Source: Heterotrichella gracilis (lineage: Eukaryota; Sar; Xanthophyceae; Tribonematales; Xanthonemataceae). Taken from it: a DNA stretch of 64,000 nt. Below, piece by piece: positions 21,961 through 31,137 of the stretch (positions within the stretch are counted from its first letter, which is position 1; each line of letters begins with the position of its first letter). A program made the translations under genes and the position numbers. The stretch lies in NCBI GenBank assembly GCA_032358255.1, contig JAULBX010002335.1:62001-126000 (forward strand). The letters are read 5' to 3'. The notes below the pieces were generated by a model, which was not told where the DNA came from, did not search any database, and saw only the letters and a list, made by a program, of their open reading frames with translations.

Positions 21961-22145
21961 TGGCAAGCGGGTCATATATATCCATGGCGTGGATGGAGAA
22001 ATTGATGGGATCTATGGTGTCAAACCAGGTGCTGGTGATTGAGGAATTCCGCCCCTTGTTTTGTGTATCTGCAAAAGCACCTTTTGATACCACACATCCC
22101 ATCACTTTTTTCATCCACGCCATGGAGACAAATGACCCGCTGGCC
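21961..22145. repeat. Long imperfect inverted repeat (64-nt arms, 57-nt loop)
   Basis: The left arm 21961-22024 (begins TGGCAAGCGGGTCAT) pairs with the right arm 22082-22145 at roughly 85% identity. Shared blocks include AGCGGGTCAT, CCATGGCGTGGATG and GATGGGAT. The left end overlaps the block shared with member B, which lacks the inverted repeat. It could be a hairpin RNA gene or a MITE-like relic. Confidence 0.85.
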
Positions 22146-22967
22146 ATTTATCCCAACATGGTCTGGTTGGACCCCGTACTGTGGGTGGCATTAATCTTGC
22201 CCCAGAAAGGTTGCTCCCACCTACAATACCCTGCCAAATCAGACCATGTCGGCATATATGGCGAGCGGGCTACTTGCCTAGCCCAGATGGAATTGCCCAC
22301 GCGGCAATCGCCCACCGCACCATCGCCAGAGGTGCCATCACCGCCATCGCCAACACCGCCACCCCCATCTGTACCAGCGGCAGCGCCACCTGGCAGCTGG
22401 GCACGGGCATCCATCGCCACCTGGCAGCTGGGCAAAGGCGTTTTTATGGTCACCTAGCATCCAACCTGGCAGCTGAGCAAGGCCGTCCATCGATCGGTAT
22501 CAGCTGATGGCACACCCTCATCCACCTTGCAAAGTAGGTGGATGGTCACCGCTGGTCAGCAGGCTAGGCTAGCAGGCTGAGTTTGCTATGTAGGCGGTGG
22601 TGCCCTAAAGGGTGTTGGTTTAATGTTCCTTGACACATTTTGCTACCATGTTAATAATATTTTGCATGGAACTATGGCATGGTACCATGTGATACGATGG
22701 CACCACAAGCAGCCAGAAACTTTCTTTTAAGGCTGGTCTTGCACAGGCCTTAGCCAATGCCAGCAGGCGGGGCACTGCTAGTGATCGGATTACTGGACCT
22801 TTGGATGCATTTATTTCATTGCGAGTATTAATTACCAGCGTAGCTATGACATTGTTGCTGTTCAGTGTTCAGTGCAGTGCAAGAGTTTGATGCTGTTGTC
22901 AGGTTCAAGGCCTGGCATGTACAAAATTTGCAGCTGAACTGCCAACGGCTTCCTGTAGGTTACCGGG
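22146..22967. other. No supported gene; short minisatellite
   Basis: At about 22385-22490 there are three imperfect copies of a unit containing CACCTGGCAGCTGGGCA and CCATCGC. It is preceded by a (CCATCGCCA)-type simple stretch at 22310-22375. No coding signal. Confidence 0.5.
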
Positions 22968-23122
22968 TGGGTGTGGTGATATTGCCGATGCAGGGCCCTC
23001 TGGGGACCAGCTCTTCAGCTTATCTCGTGCGCAAGCCCAAGATGACAGCGCGGGCTGGAGCACGAGATAAGCTGAAGAGCTGGTCCCCAGAGGGCCCTGC
23101 ATCGGCATTATCACCACACCCA
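22968..23122. repeat. Nearly perfect long hairpin (63-bp arms, 29-nt loop)
   Basis: The left arm 22968-23030 and right arm 23060-23122 are complementary with a single mismatch (ATATTG against ATAATG). The arms contain GGGCCCTCTGGGGACC and AGCTCTTCAGCTTATCTCG. Such a long, nearly perfect duplex would be a good Dicer substrate, as expected for a young miRNA or siRNA locus. A recent inverted duplication is the alternative. Confidence 0.95.
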
Positions 23123-23380
23123 CACAAAGGCTGTGTAATGCAATCCGGTGATCGCCATACTCTCTTTGCAAAATAGGCACTGGCCCTGGCAGCTGCACGC
23201 TGCCAATCAAAGATTCCAGATTTTCTTGCTCAACAATGTTGTCAGCTCAAACCATTGTCAACTGCACACAGCACCCCTTGCCCCCTCCCCTCCTGCGCTG
23301 CGTATTAACCCCGATCACACACCCTCCCTTCATGCGCCACGTGTCGCCTCCCGCACCCTCACGTCCCCTCCCCTCCTGCA

Positions 23381-25215
23381 CTACGTATCAAAGCCCGAGT
23401 ACACCCCAAAGTTCCTTGCCAGCCGCTTCTCTTCCTCCACGTAATTCTTCCCCTTGGGCGCCTGACCCAGCTCGCGCTTGCGCTTCTCCTGCACATGCAA
23501 CACCCTAGCTTAGGGTTCTGGGTCTGAAAGGCAAAGGTAGTATGCAACACGCAGCTACATGGACACAGCTGCAAGCCAAAAAGCACGATGGTTAACAACA
23601 GACCCGGGTCTGCACACATCTCGAACTGATTGCAAACTGCAATGATGTCACCAAGGCTCATGCTTTAGGGTATTACTCCAGGGCTTTCCACCAGGGCTTT
23701 CTTGCCATGCACGAGGCCTCGCGAAGGTTTTCCCGCACAATTTGCGTAAAGCCAGCGGCGCCTCCTTCCGAATGCGCTGCTACTCCACCCTCAATACGCA
23801 GGCGGGCAGAGTGGACAGCAGCACCCAGCCCCTGGTCAGCAGCTACAAGGGTATCCACCAGGGTTATGCACCCAGGGTTTGTGACTAGGGTTTCACTAGG
23901 GTTTCCCCCCTAAGCGTCAGCCTCACACACCTTTTGCTTGAAGGTCATGCGTGCCTCCTCCCGCAGGCGCTGCTGCTCTGCCCGCCCCTCCTCACGCAGG
24001 CGGGCAGAGTGTGCGGCGGCCTTGACCGCAAGGCCAGCGGTCAGCTCAGCACCCTCTGTCGCCAGCATGCGGGTGCGCTCCCGCTCCTGCATGAGGGTTT
24101 CACATGTGGAGTTTAGTGTAGGGTTTAGGGTTTAAAACACCAGCTCAGCACCCTCTGTTGCCAGCATGCAGGTGTGCTCCTGGTTCTGGGTGCACGAGTG
24201 GCGTATTAGGGTTCAGGTTGAAAGTTAGGGTTCCTGTCAGCAGGAGGCGGGTGAGCTCCTGGTCCTAGATTTTGGGTTCAAGTTTAGGGTCTAGGTTTCC
24301 TGTCAGAAGGTCAGCATGCGGGCGCTCCCTGTCCTAGGGAGAGGATGGCGCATGTTGACATCATCTTTCAGACACCCTAACAAGGTGATTGAGTCAAACT
24401 AGTGAATCCCAAGAGGGCACAATACCACCCATACCACCATTATTTTTTGCATGAGTCACGAGTTGACCAGGTGGATGCCCGCGCTCTGTTGTGAGTGAGT
24501 CACAAACCACCGCAGCCAATGCAGCTATGGAGCACAGCATAGGGTTTGCGTGCGTGGAGTGCCTGCTGTAGGGTTTGGGTTTAGGGTGTAGGGTACCTGT
24601 AAGCTCTCATGCGCATCAGCCGCGCTGCCTCTGTCCTTGCCATCGCCCCTGTGCGCAGTGGTGCAGGGTTTGTTAAGTGTAAAAGGGAGAGGGACGATGT
24701 TTGGTGGTAGTATAATGTCGGCCACTAGCAATGGCATGGCTTGGTCAAGCATGGCATGTGTGCAACTATTGGGGAACGGTGCAACCAGTAACCTTCAGAT
24801 AGTTTAACGTCAAAGATTGCTCAGACAAGAGTCTGGGCTCCAAATTCAGCAGTACGCTGTATGCATGCATATAGCCTGGACATATGCATGCATCATGGGT
24901 GCTCCCTTTCAACCCTTTTACAAACGGTGAACCCCTAGCAACAGGCAGGCATTCAAAGAATGCTTACCACGCCCAATTTCCCGGTTCAAGGTCTTCCTTA
25001 GGAGGAGGTACAAACAGCACAGATGGACCGCTCTTGTAGCCATGCTCCTGGAGGTCTTCGACCGTTATGGATAACACTTTGGCCTTCTTTTTTGACAAGA
25101 TGTCGTCTGTTTCAACTTCTGCGCCGCCCTGACCCGACCCTTGCTGCGAGCTGTCGCCGTCGCTGTCCGTGCCTGAGAGCTCTGCAAGCGCGTCCATGAA
25201 CTTCGCTCGAGCCAT
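23381..25215 (-). CDS. Conserved acidic N-terminus/coiled-coil protein of unknown function
   Basis: Minus-strand exons are 25215-24968, 24648-24597, 24086-23931 and 23488-23381, all phase-consistent, giving 187 aa. The N-terminus MARAKFMDALAELSGTDSDGD is acidic. LQEHGYKSGPSVLFVPPPK follows near residue 55. Then comes a helical, Arg/Glu/Ala-rich segment (about residues 100-155, RLREEGRAEQQRLREEARM), and a C-terminal block RKRELGQAPKGKNYVEEEKRLARNFG ending YSGFDT (here split: GKNYVEEEKRLAR, then NFGVYSGFDT). The C-terminal block looks like a conserved eukaryotic small-protein motif, but I cannot name the family. The ATG at 25215 is preferred. An open frame continuing upstream to 25944 includes a YLYLYL run translated from a microsatellite, so it is not credible. 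Introns 2 and 3 carry decayed copies of exon 3. Confidence 0.65.
23740..24340 (-). repeat. Decayed exon 3 copies around exon 3 of the coiled-coil gene
   Basis: At about 23740-23850 a degraded copy still reads AAVHSARLRIEGGVA on the minus strand, matching AAAHSARLREEGRAE of exon 3. On the acceptor side, copies of the exon 3 start (complement of GCATGCGGGTGCGCTCCCG) recur at about 24158, 24240 and 24312. Confidence 0.75.
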
Positions 25216-26327
25216 GGCGGGGCGGGCCGGAGTGCAAAACGCCCACACACCAGAGAGGTGGCCCGCTACAGCTTGCGATAAGGGAGCAGAAAAAACGGCA
25301 CTGGACGGCAGGAACAGGTGTACTGGGAAGTGGTTGGTCCACTTCCTGCGCAAGGTTACCTCGCCAGCTGGTTGCGTGCGTGCATATTGCAAGGACAACG
25401 ACTGGGATGCCCAGGCTAGTTTCAACTGGTGCCTTAAGAGCTGTGAAGGAAACTGATACACAAAAAGACTGTAGTGCTTGTTGTAGCTTGGCTTTGCTTT
25501 CAACCGTCGTCTTTCAACTGGCCAGTTGCAAGCTGCTAGCATTTTTAGGGTTTTGGAGTACCCTACCCTAGGGTTTGTCTGACAAACCATGGCATGCTTG
25601 TTCAGCATATGGGCATTCGCAAATACCAGCGACGTGGTTCGTCTCTCAAGTTGCCATTCGGATAAGTTAACATGCTTCTCAAGAGCCACTCTCGCCTGAA
25701 CGGCTGTGTCCGCGTGGCATGCAAGGCTACTGCGCCGCAAGCTAAACGGTACTCGTAACGTTGAAGTAAAGGTGCAAGTTGAGATGGAGCAGGCTACGAA
25801 GTATAAGTATAAGTATAAGTATAAGTATAAGTATAAGTATAAGTATAAGTATAAGTATATGTGAAAGATTCGGGAGTGCACCGTACAGACGTCTTCCGGC
25901 GTTAGCATTGCATGCATGTCCAATCGGCGCTTGCATGCATGCATTAAAAGATGTTTTCAATAGCTTGTTCCCACTGTTAGGCAGCAGGGTTTTGGATAAT
26001 TTGCAAGATTTGCAGTCTCTTCGCCATCTTGGGCATTTGTCATGTGCGTCTTTGGGTGGTCCCAGAAAATAGGCTTCGTGCTTTCTGGACAACCTCTCAT
26101 AACGTTCTCTGCACCCAACAAAGCACCCAACAGCAAACTGCAAGTATTTCACTTTGGTGAAGGTGCCCAATGATAGTTATATCTTGTTAGCCTGGCTGAA
26201 CTTTCGGAGGTTTGTTTAACGGCACCCTTGAGTGAGTAGTCCTTGTGATGACAACAGCACCCTTCTTGCTTTTCAACTGACGCCAACCTCGTACACGCCA
26301 GTAGTGTCCTCCGTCACTTGGTTTGCC
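25216..26327. other. Intergenic with hexanucleotide microsatellite
   Basis: This is the divergent spacer between the coiled-coil gene and the BTB gene. Apart from the (GTATAA)n array no feature is evident. Confidence 0.5.
25801..25858. repeat. (GTATAA)n microsatellite, about 9.5 units
   Basis: Uninterrupted 6-bp repeats fill 25801-25858. The minus-strand translation gives a spurious Leu-Tyr run. Confidence 0.97.
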
Positions 26328-27292
26328 ATGGCTGACGACCGGCTGTCACAAGCTGAGGAGGGCCTCCAGCAGCAGAACCTGTTGACACTGCGGGGCATGC
26401 TTAGCTCTGATGCCTACAACGACGTGTGCTTTGTGTGCAACGACGGCGCCCAGGTGCACGCCAACAGGGCCTTCCTGGCAGCACAAAGCACCTATTTTGA
26501 GAGCCCGCTGCAGGGTGGATCCTCCGGAATGAGGGAGGATGGCACGTACCAGCTGGTGATAAATTTCCCACAGGCATCCAGTGGCGCACTGAAGCTGGTG
26601 CTGGACACCTTGTACTCAGCCAGCCTCACAGCCATCCAGCCTGATGTGACTGCGGTGAAAGCCTACTCCCTGGCTTCGCAGTATGGCCTAGACTCGCTGT
26701 GCAGGGCCATTGAGGCTGCCGTTGCTGCTAAAGTCGGCCCTGGAACACTTGGCCAGTTGCTCTCTGCAGCCGTTGAGCACAGCACAGAGCCTCTACAGGC
26801 AGCGCTGTCGGGTTGTGTGAAAGAATGGGACGGTGCACCACGTGGCAGCTTCACGTTTGAGGGGTTCAGCATGCCAGCGGTGCTGTACCTGCTTTTGCAT
26901 GTGGCAGATCTTCCCTTGAGCCAGGCCCAGGCGGTGATTGCTCTGGTGGAGTGGGGCAAGGAGCGGGTGGCGGGTGATGATCAAGGCAATGCCCATGGGT
27001 CCCACCAGCCTAGTGCACTGGCGCAGCTCCTGCAGCCTGCCATGGCGCTCATCGACACCTCTCAGCAGTTGATCCAGCAGTGGCAGAGAAACACCTGGTG
27101 CCACATGATTTCATGAGCCAGGAGGAGATGGTCAATTTGCTCACACAGCAGGCAGCCAAAGAGCAGGCGCTGGAAGCGAGGCGTGCTGCTGCCATCAAGT
27201 ATAATGGCAACTACTGGAAGGCAATGGCCTACACCATTTTGAGTGTGTTCCACCTTGTGTTGGCAGTTGGCGCCTTGATCCACCCCCAGCTG
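26328..27292 (+). CDS. BTB/POZ-BACK-like protein, first exon, with a likely one-base frame break
   Basis: From the ATG at 26328 the frame encodes a BTB/POZ domain: SDAYNDVCFVCNDGAQVHANRAFLAAQSTYF at about residues 28-58, a LYSASL turn and LASQYGLDSLC. BTB domains dimerise and often serve as CUL3 ubiquitin ligase adaptors. A BACK-like helical region follows (MPAVLYLLLHVADLPLSQ). This frame stops at 27116 after an atypical end. Directly after ATC at 27051-27053, the -1 frame continues the BACK pattern as RHLSAVDPAVAEKHLVPHDF. It then runs through a coiled segment and a membrane span (MAYTILSVFHLVLAVGALI) to a GTGAGTG donor at 27293. One missing base, real or an assembly error, explains this best. 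The alternative is an intact 262-residue BTB protein overlapping a second gene. Confidence 0.65.
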
Positions 27293-29779
27293 GTGAGTGA
27301 ACACCCTGCATACCCTACTGTAGGGTAAACCTCTTCCACAATAGATGTGGCCACCCGCAGTGAGGGTGTTGTCTCTAAAGGTTAAGTCACGGTGTTTGAC
27401 CGTCAGTAATTGGCAGAGTGCACCAGGGATGTATCCAGTGGTATAGCAGGCGGGTCCACAGCTGCCACAGGTCTCCCCTCCTGCCTCACCTTCTGGTGCA
27501 GCACCGATGGCCGGCCGCACTCCATCACGCTGTACCCCACCGCAGCACAAGTATCATCACATTCAATCTTTGCACACACATTCCATCAACAGTTCATGGC
27601 AGTGATCGCAGAGCTGGTGTGGCACTTCGTCAAATTTGCAAAATCAATTCATCGCATTCCTCACCATGTACTGTGCAGTTCCCAAATTCCAGTCACCCTC
27701 AGTGGACCTTACAACCCCTGCCCTGCCTCCATCCCTCTCCCTCTCCCTTGTTTCCCACGCTGTTTATGCCTCCACCTCACTGCACCTGGCTCACCGTGAC
27801 GCTGCATTACCTCACGTACGTCACATGCAGGACTGGAATTGGACTGCCCCCACTTTCACCGTGCCTTGCATTGAGCTTCATGTTGTCCCTCTTCCCACAG
27901 ATCGGCTATGTGTTCTTTCACCAAGATGCGCTGCCCTCCTATCCTGGGACATCGGTGGGGATTGTGGGCCGCCTGCTAGGGATCACATTCCTCATGGTCT
28001 CTGCGTCGTGCATCCTGTGCTCATACTTTGTGGTGAGTGACTGAATGCTATTGGGAATTGGCACTGAGTCAATGTGGGGATGCATGCTTGATGATGCTGG
28101 CCTTGCGATCCCTCTCCCTGTCAATCGCTGTCTGATTTGTGTTGAGGCTGCGGTGTGTAACGTGCAACTCCAAACCACGTAGTCACATATTCTCACGCCC
28201 CACCAGCTCACACCGCAGGATTTCGTGTGCAGGTGTTCAGGGCAGACGACGAGTATGCCCCGCTGATGCTGAACAAGCTGCACGATACGCTGGTGGAGTA
28301 GAGCATAACGGCACTCACACTGCTGCTGCTGAACGCCACGGCCTGGTGGGGATTGCTGCTGGGATTCCTGGTGTTTCGATCCACATGTGCGATCCTTATC
28401 GCATGCATGACCAAGGAGGTCAGGGCCAGCGGGCAAGCAGCCCCGCTAGGGGTCGCAGGTAAGGATTGTGGGGCCTTGAAATAAACAGTGAACAGGAGGA
28501 TTTTCCATCATTTTTCATGCAATCTAGGCCGGGATTGAGCAGGCGTGTTGGCATAAGGGTGAGGTACGCAGTTGGGTGGTACCCTCCTGTTGCCCATGTT
28601 CAAGTGCTAGGAATTAGGGTAAGCGCGCAGTGTTGGCAAAACCCTCCTGTTGTCCTGTGGGGTTCCCCATCACCGGGGGTCATAACGCTGTGGTTGGGTG
28701 TGGTGTAGGTGCTTTAACCTCCCATGCCCGTTCACCTGATGCCCCTTGTGGCCACTCACAGACCATGCAGCTCATTTGCTCAGTGGGGCATGGTGTTTAG
28801 GGTGTAGGGTTCAGATGTCTGGTGTGGCCTGCATGTATCAGTCATGCATGCAGCTCCAGAGCAGTGCAACAGTGCGCATGTGTTGCCCGTGTTCAAGCGG
28901 GCCGCCCTTTTACAAGGGTCTCCCGCATGGTTGCAGGTTTTCAACAAGGGGATTGAAAGGTTTCTGACCATGTTGCCCCCTCCAGGCACCGTCAAACCTG
29001 CAACCCTTTGTAAGACCCTAAAGCTAAACCCTGCACGATGGTCAACTCGCTATGCATATCATTTCTGATCACGGTACCCCGGGGGCCCCTTGTTATTTGC
29101 AGGCCCTCCAGGCACCATCAAGCCCTAGCACGATCTATACTTCCCCTTGAAAATGCTGCTTACTCTGCTGGCCAACGAGGCGGGTGTGTCCTGCATCGTC
29201 TTCCCTGCTTACACCCTGCAGAAGGCGTTTGGCGCCATGGACGATGCCCAGGTGGACTACTATTGGCGCTTCATTAATGTAATTGTGTCATACATGGGGC
29301 AGCAGTTTGCCGACGTGATCGATTGGGTACTGACCACGAGGGGCAATGGGGGGCGCAGAATGGCCATCCCCTGGTTCCTGGCGTGCACTGCTGTGGCTGG
29401 CATCATGTGGGGGGTGCTGTCAGCAGCGAGGCGGACGATTGGGCCAATCGGCGGCGCCCAGCTGACTTTCGAGTGGCAGGTAATGGGCGCAGGGATGCAG
29501 ATCCTCCTGCCCATGTTGGTTGGCCTGGCTGATCGCTCAGTGCTGTTCCCCAGGGGTTCTGGGGTGCCCAACATGGCCATCCCCTGGTTCATCGCATCGG
29601 TCTCTCATTGTTGGGTGTTGGCAATCAACGTGTGGCAGGGGGGGGTGTGGCAGGCATGTGGCCGCCCCTGGCTGGTTCTAGTCTTTGGATTCTGGGTGGT
29701 GTGCTCCCTGTGCGCTAACATGTGGAGGGAGGAAAGGGACAAACTACCAAGGATCCGCCCCAAACCCCCAGCGCAGTGA
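27293..29779 (+). CDS. Multi-pass membrane region downstream of the BTB exon (partly resolved)
   Basis: Well-supported exons are 27901-28032 (FFHQDALPSYPGTSVGIVG, then the span ITFLMVSASCILCSYFV), 28233-28458 (FRADDEYAPLMLNKLHDTL, then LTLLLLNATAWWGLLLGFLVF) and a long last exon of about 29129-29779. The last exon has five to six hydrophobic spans (for example FLACTAVAGIMWGVLS and WLVLVFGFWVVCSLC) and ends KLPRIRPKPPAQ. Probable further coding lies at 27410-27550 and 27600-27650. The 28233 exon contains an in-frame TAG at 28299-28301 between LVE and SITALTLL, with no splice alternative seen, so the copy may be damaged. The exons lie on the same strand immediately after the BTB exon. I infer one transcription unit, but the junction into the last exon was not phase-resolved. 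No family was recognised. Confidence 0.5.
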
Positions 29780-31137
29780 TATTTTCCCCTTGCAGACATG
29801 TCAGGATTTTTGCTCCCCTCTGCACATGTGTCCCCTGCTTGGGCACAGCATAACATGGAACAAAAATTGAAATCGAACTGCAAGGCGCATATGCTATATA
29901 GTGGGTGAGGCTGACGGCGCATTGTGTGGCAGGCTGGCCACCTGGTAAGTCTTAGACCTAAATTAGCCACAGCAGTTTAAAAAATATGGAGTTTGAAGTG
30001 GTATTGTGTAGACATGGCAGACTCTTGCCAAGACTACTGAGTAGCTGCTGTACTTAAAGTTTGATTAATTTAGTCTGCGCTTTTTATATGCCGAATATGT
30101 TGACCAATGTGTCACAGCCACTAGGCCAGGTCCTGGATGATCATGCGTGGTAATTACATTATAATCATTATGTTTACAAGTGGTAGCGTCGATTGCACGG
30201 GGGGCAACAGTTTTCGACAGATAGCTGTAGAGATAATCATTGCAGCAGCTGCTGCTGCAGTCACTGTTGAACTGCGTAGGTGCCAGCAGCCTGGCCCAGG
30301 ACTAGTCTGCGCATTTCATTTTCGTTTTTCAAAACTGCTGTGATGTGGTCCAGGGCACCAATACAGTATTTGTATTGTATGTGCCATAGGTGCGCGGCAA
30401 GCTGGCCCAGCAATGTCTATGTAAGCTTTGAAGTTTGCTGTCACTGAATCGTCCACAGTATAGAACCAGGACACCCTATGTGGAACTAGGATACCGCGGC
30501 ACGGTATGTACCATTGGTAGCTGGCAGCAAAAAGGTCCTCAGCAAAGATATATGGGATGTGGTTCCGCGGCAAGTAAAGACATTCTCGCAGCCGAACCAC
30601 ATCCCATATTGGCATTGGCAAACCCCACAAACAAAGTCATTGCCTATGCAATGCATGTCACATAAACCACCCAACGCACTGCGGCACTAAAACACCGCCC
30701 CTTCCCACATCAGCACAATGTGTCATGTTATGATGCACCCCCTCGTCCCTGTCACCCGCCCGCCCACCCACCCACCACGGGCGGGGTCCTCCAAACCCCT
30801 TCTAGCATATGCATCCAGCCATGATAAAACGTGCAGCTGTCATACACGCCATCCCCACCCTCCATCCCTAGGATACCTCAGATGGAAGGAACAAACAAAC
30901 AAACAAAAGCCGTTCCAAGTCGTCAATGGAAGGAACAACATGCACTTGTCCATTTTCCCCTTTAAAGTCCTCTTCTTGCCCCGCTTCCCATCCACAACCC
31001 TCGCCCTAGCTGCAGGCGCCACCTGTTAATCCGAAGAATATGCCGTGCATGGCCATCATGTCATCATCATCCTGCCCCAGACAGTCAACTGCTGCTCCAT
31101 CCCTGGGATCAGGATTGACCTGGCTCCAATCCCCAGC
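29780..31137. other. Intergenic; hairpin, no supported gene
   Basis: This is the convergent spacer between the membrane gene and YGGT. The hairpin at 30550-30609 is listed separately. A CA-rich stretch near 30760 (CCCGCCCGCCCACCCACC) is low complexity. Confidence 0.5.
30550..30609. repeat. Perfect 16-bp inverted repeat with 28-nt loop
   Basis: ATATGGGATGTGGTTC (30550-30565) pairs exactly with 30594-30609. A second small palindrome (TACCG..CGGTA) lies about 40 nt upstream. Possible miRNA-like hairpin. Confidence 0.9.

Noticed and set aside
25216-25944. Upstream extension of the conserved coiled-coil protein to 326 residues
   Set aside because: The extension includes a Leu-Tyr run translated from the (GTATAA)n microsatellite; the ATG at 25215 starts the conserved-looking part.
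28299-28301. Reassigned stop codon (TAG = Gln, as in some green algae)
   Set aside because: TAG ends the COX10 and SDR models and TAA ends RPL13 at family-typical positions, so the standard code applies.
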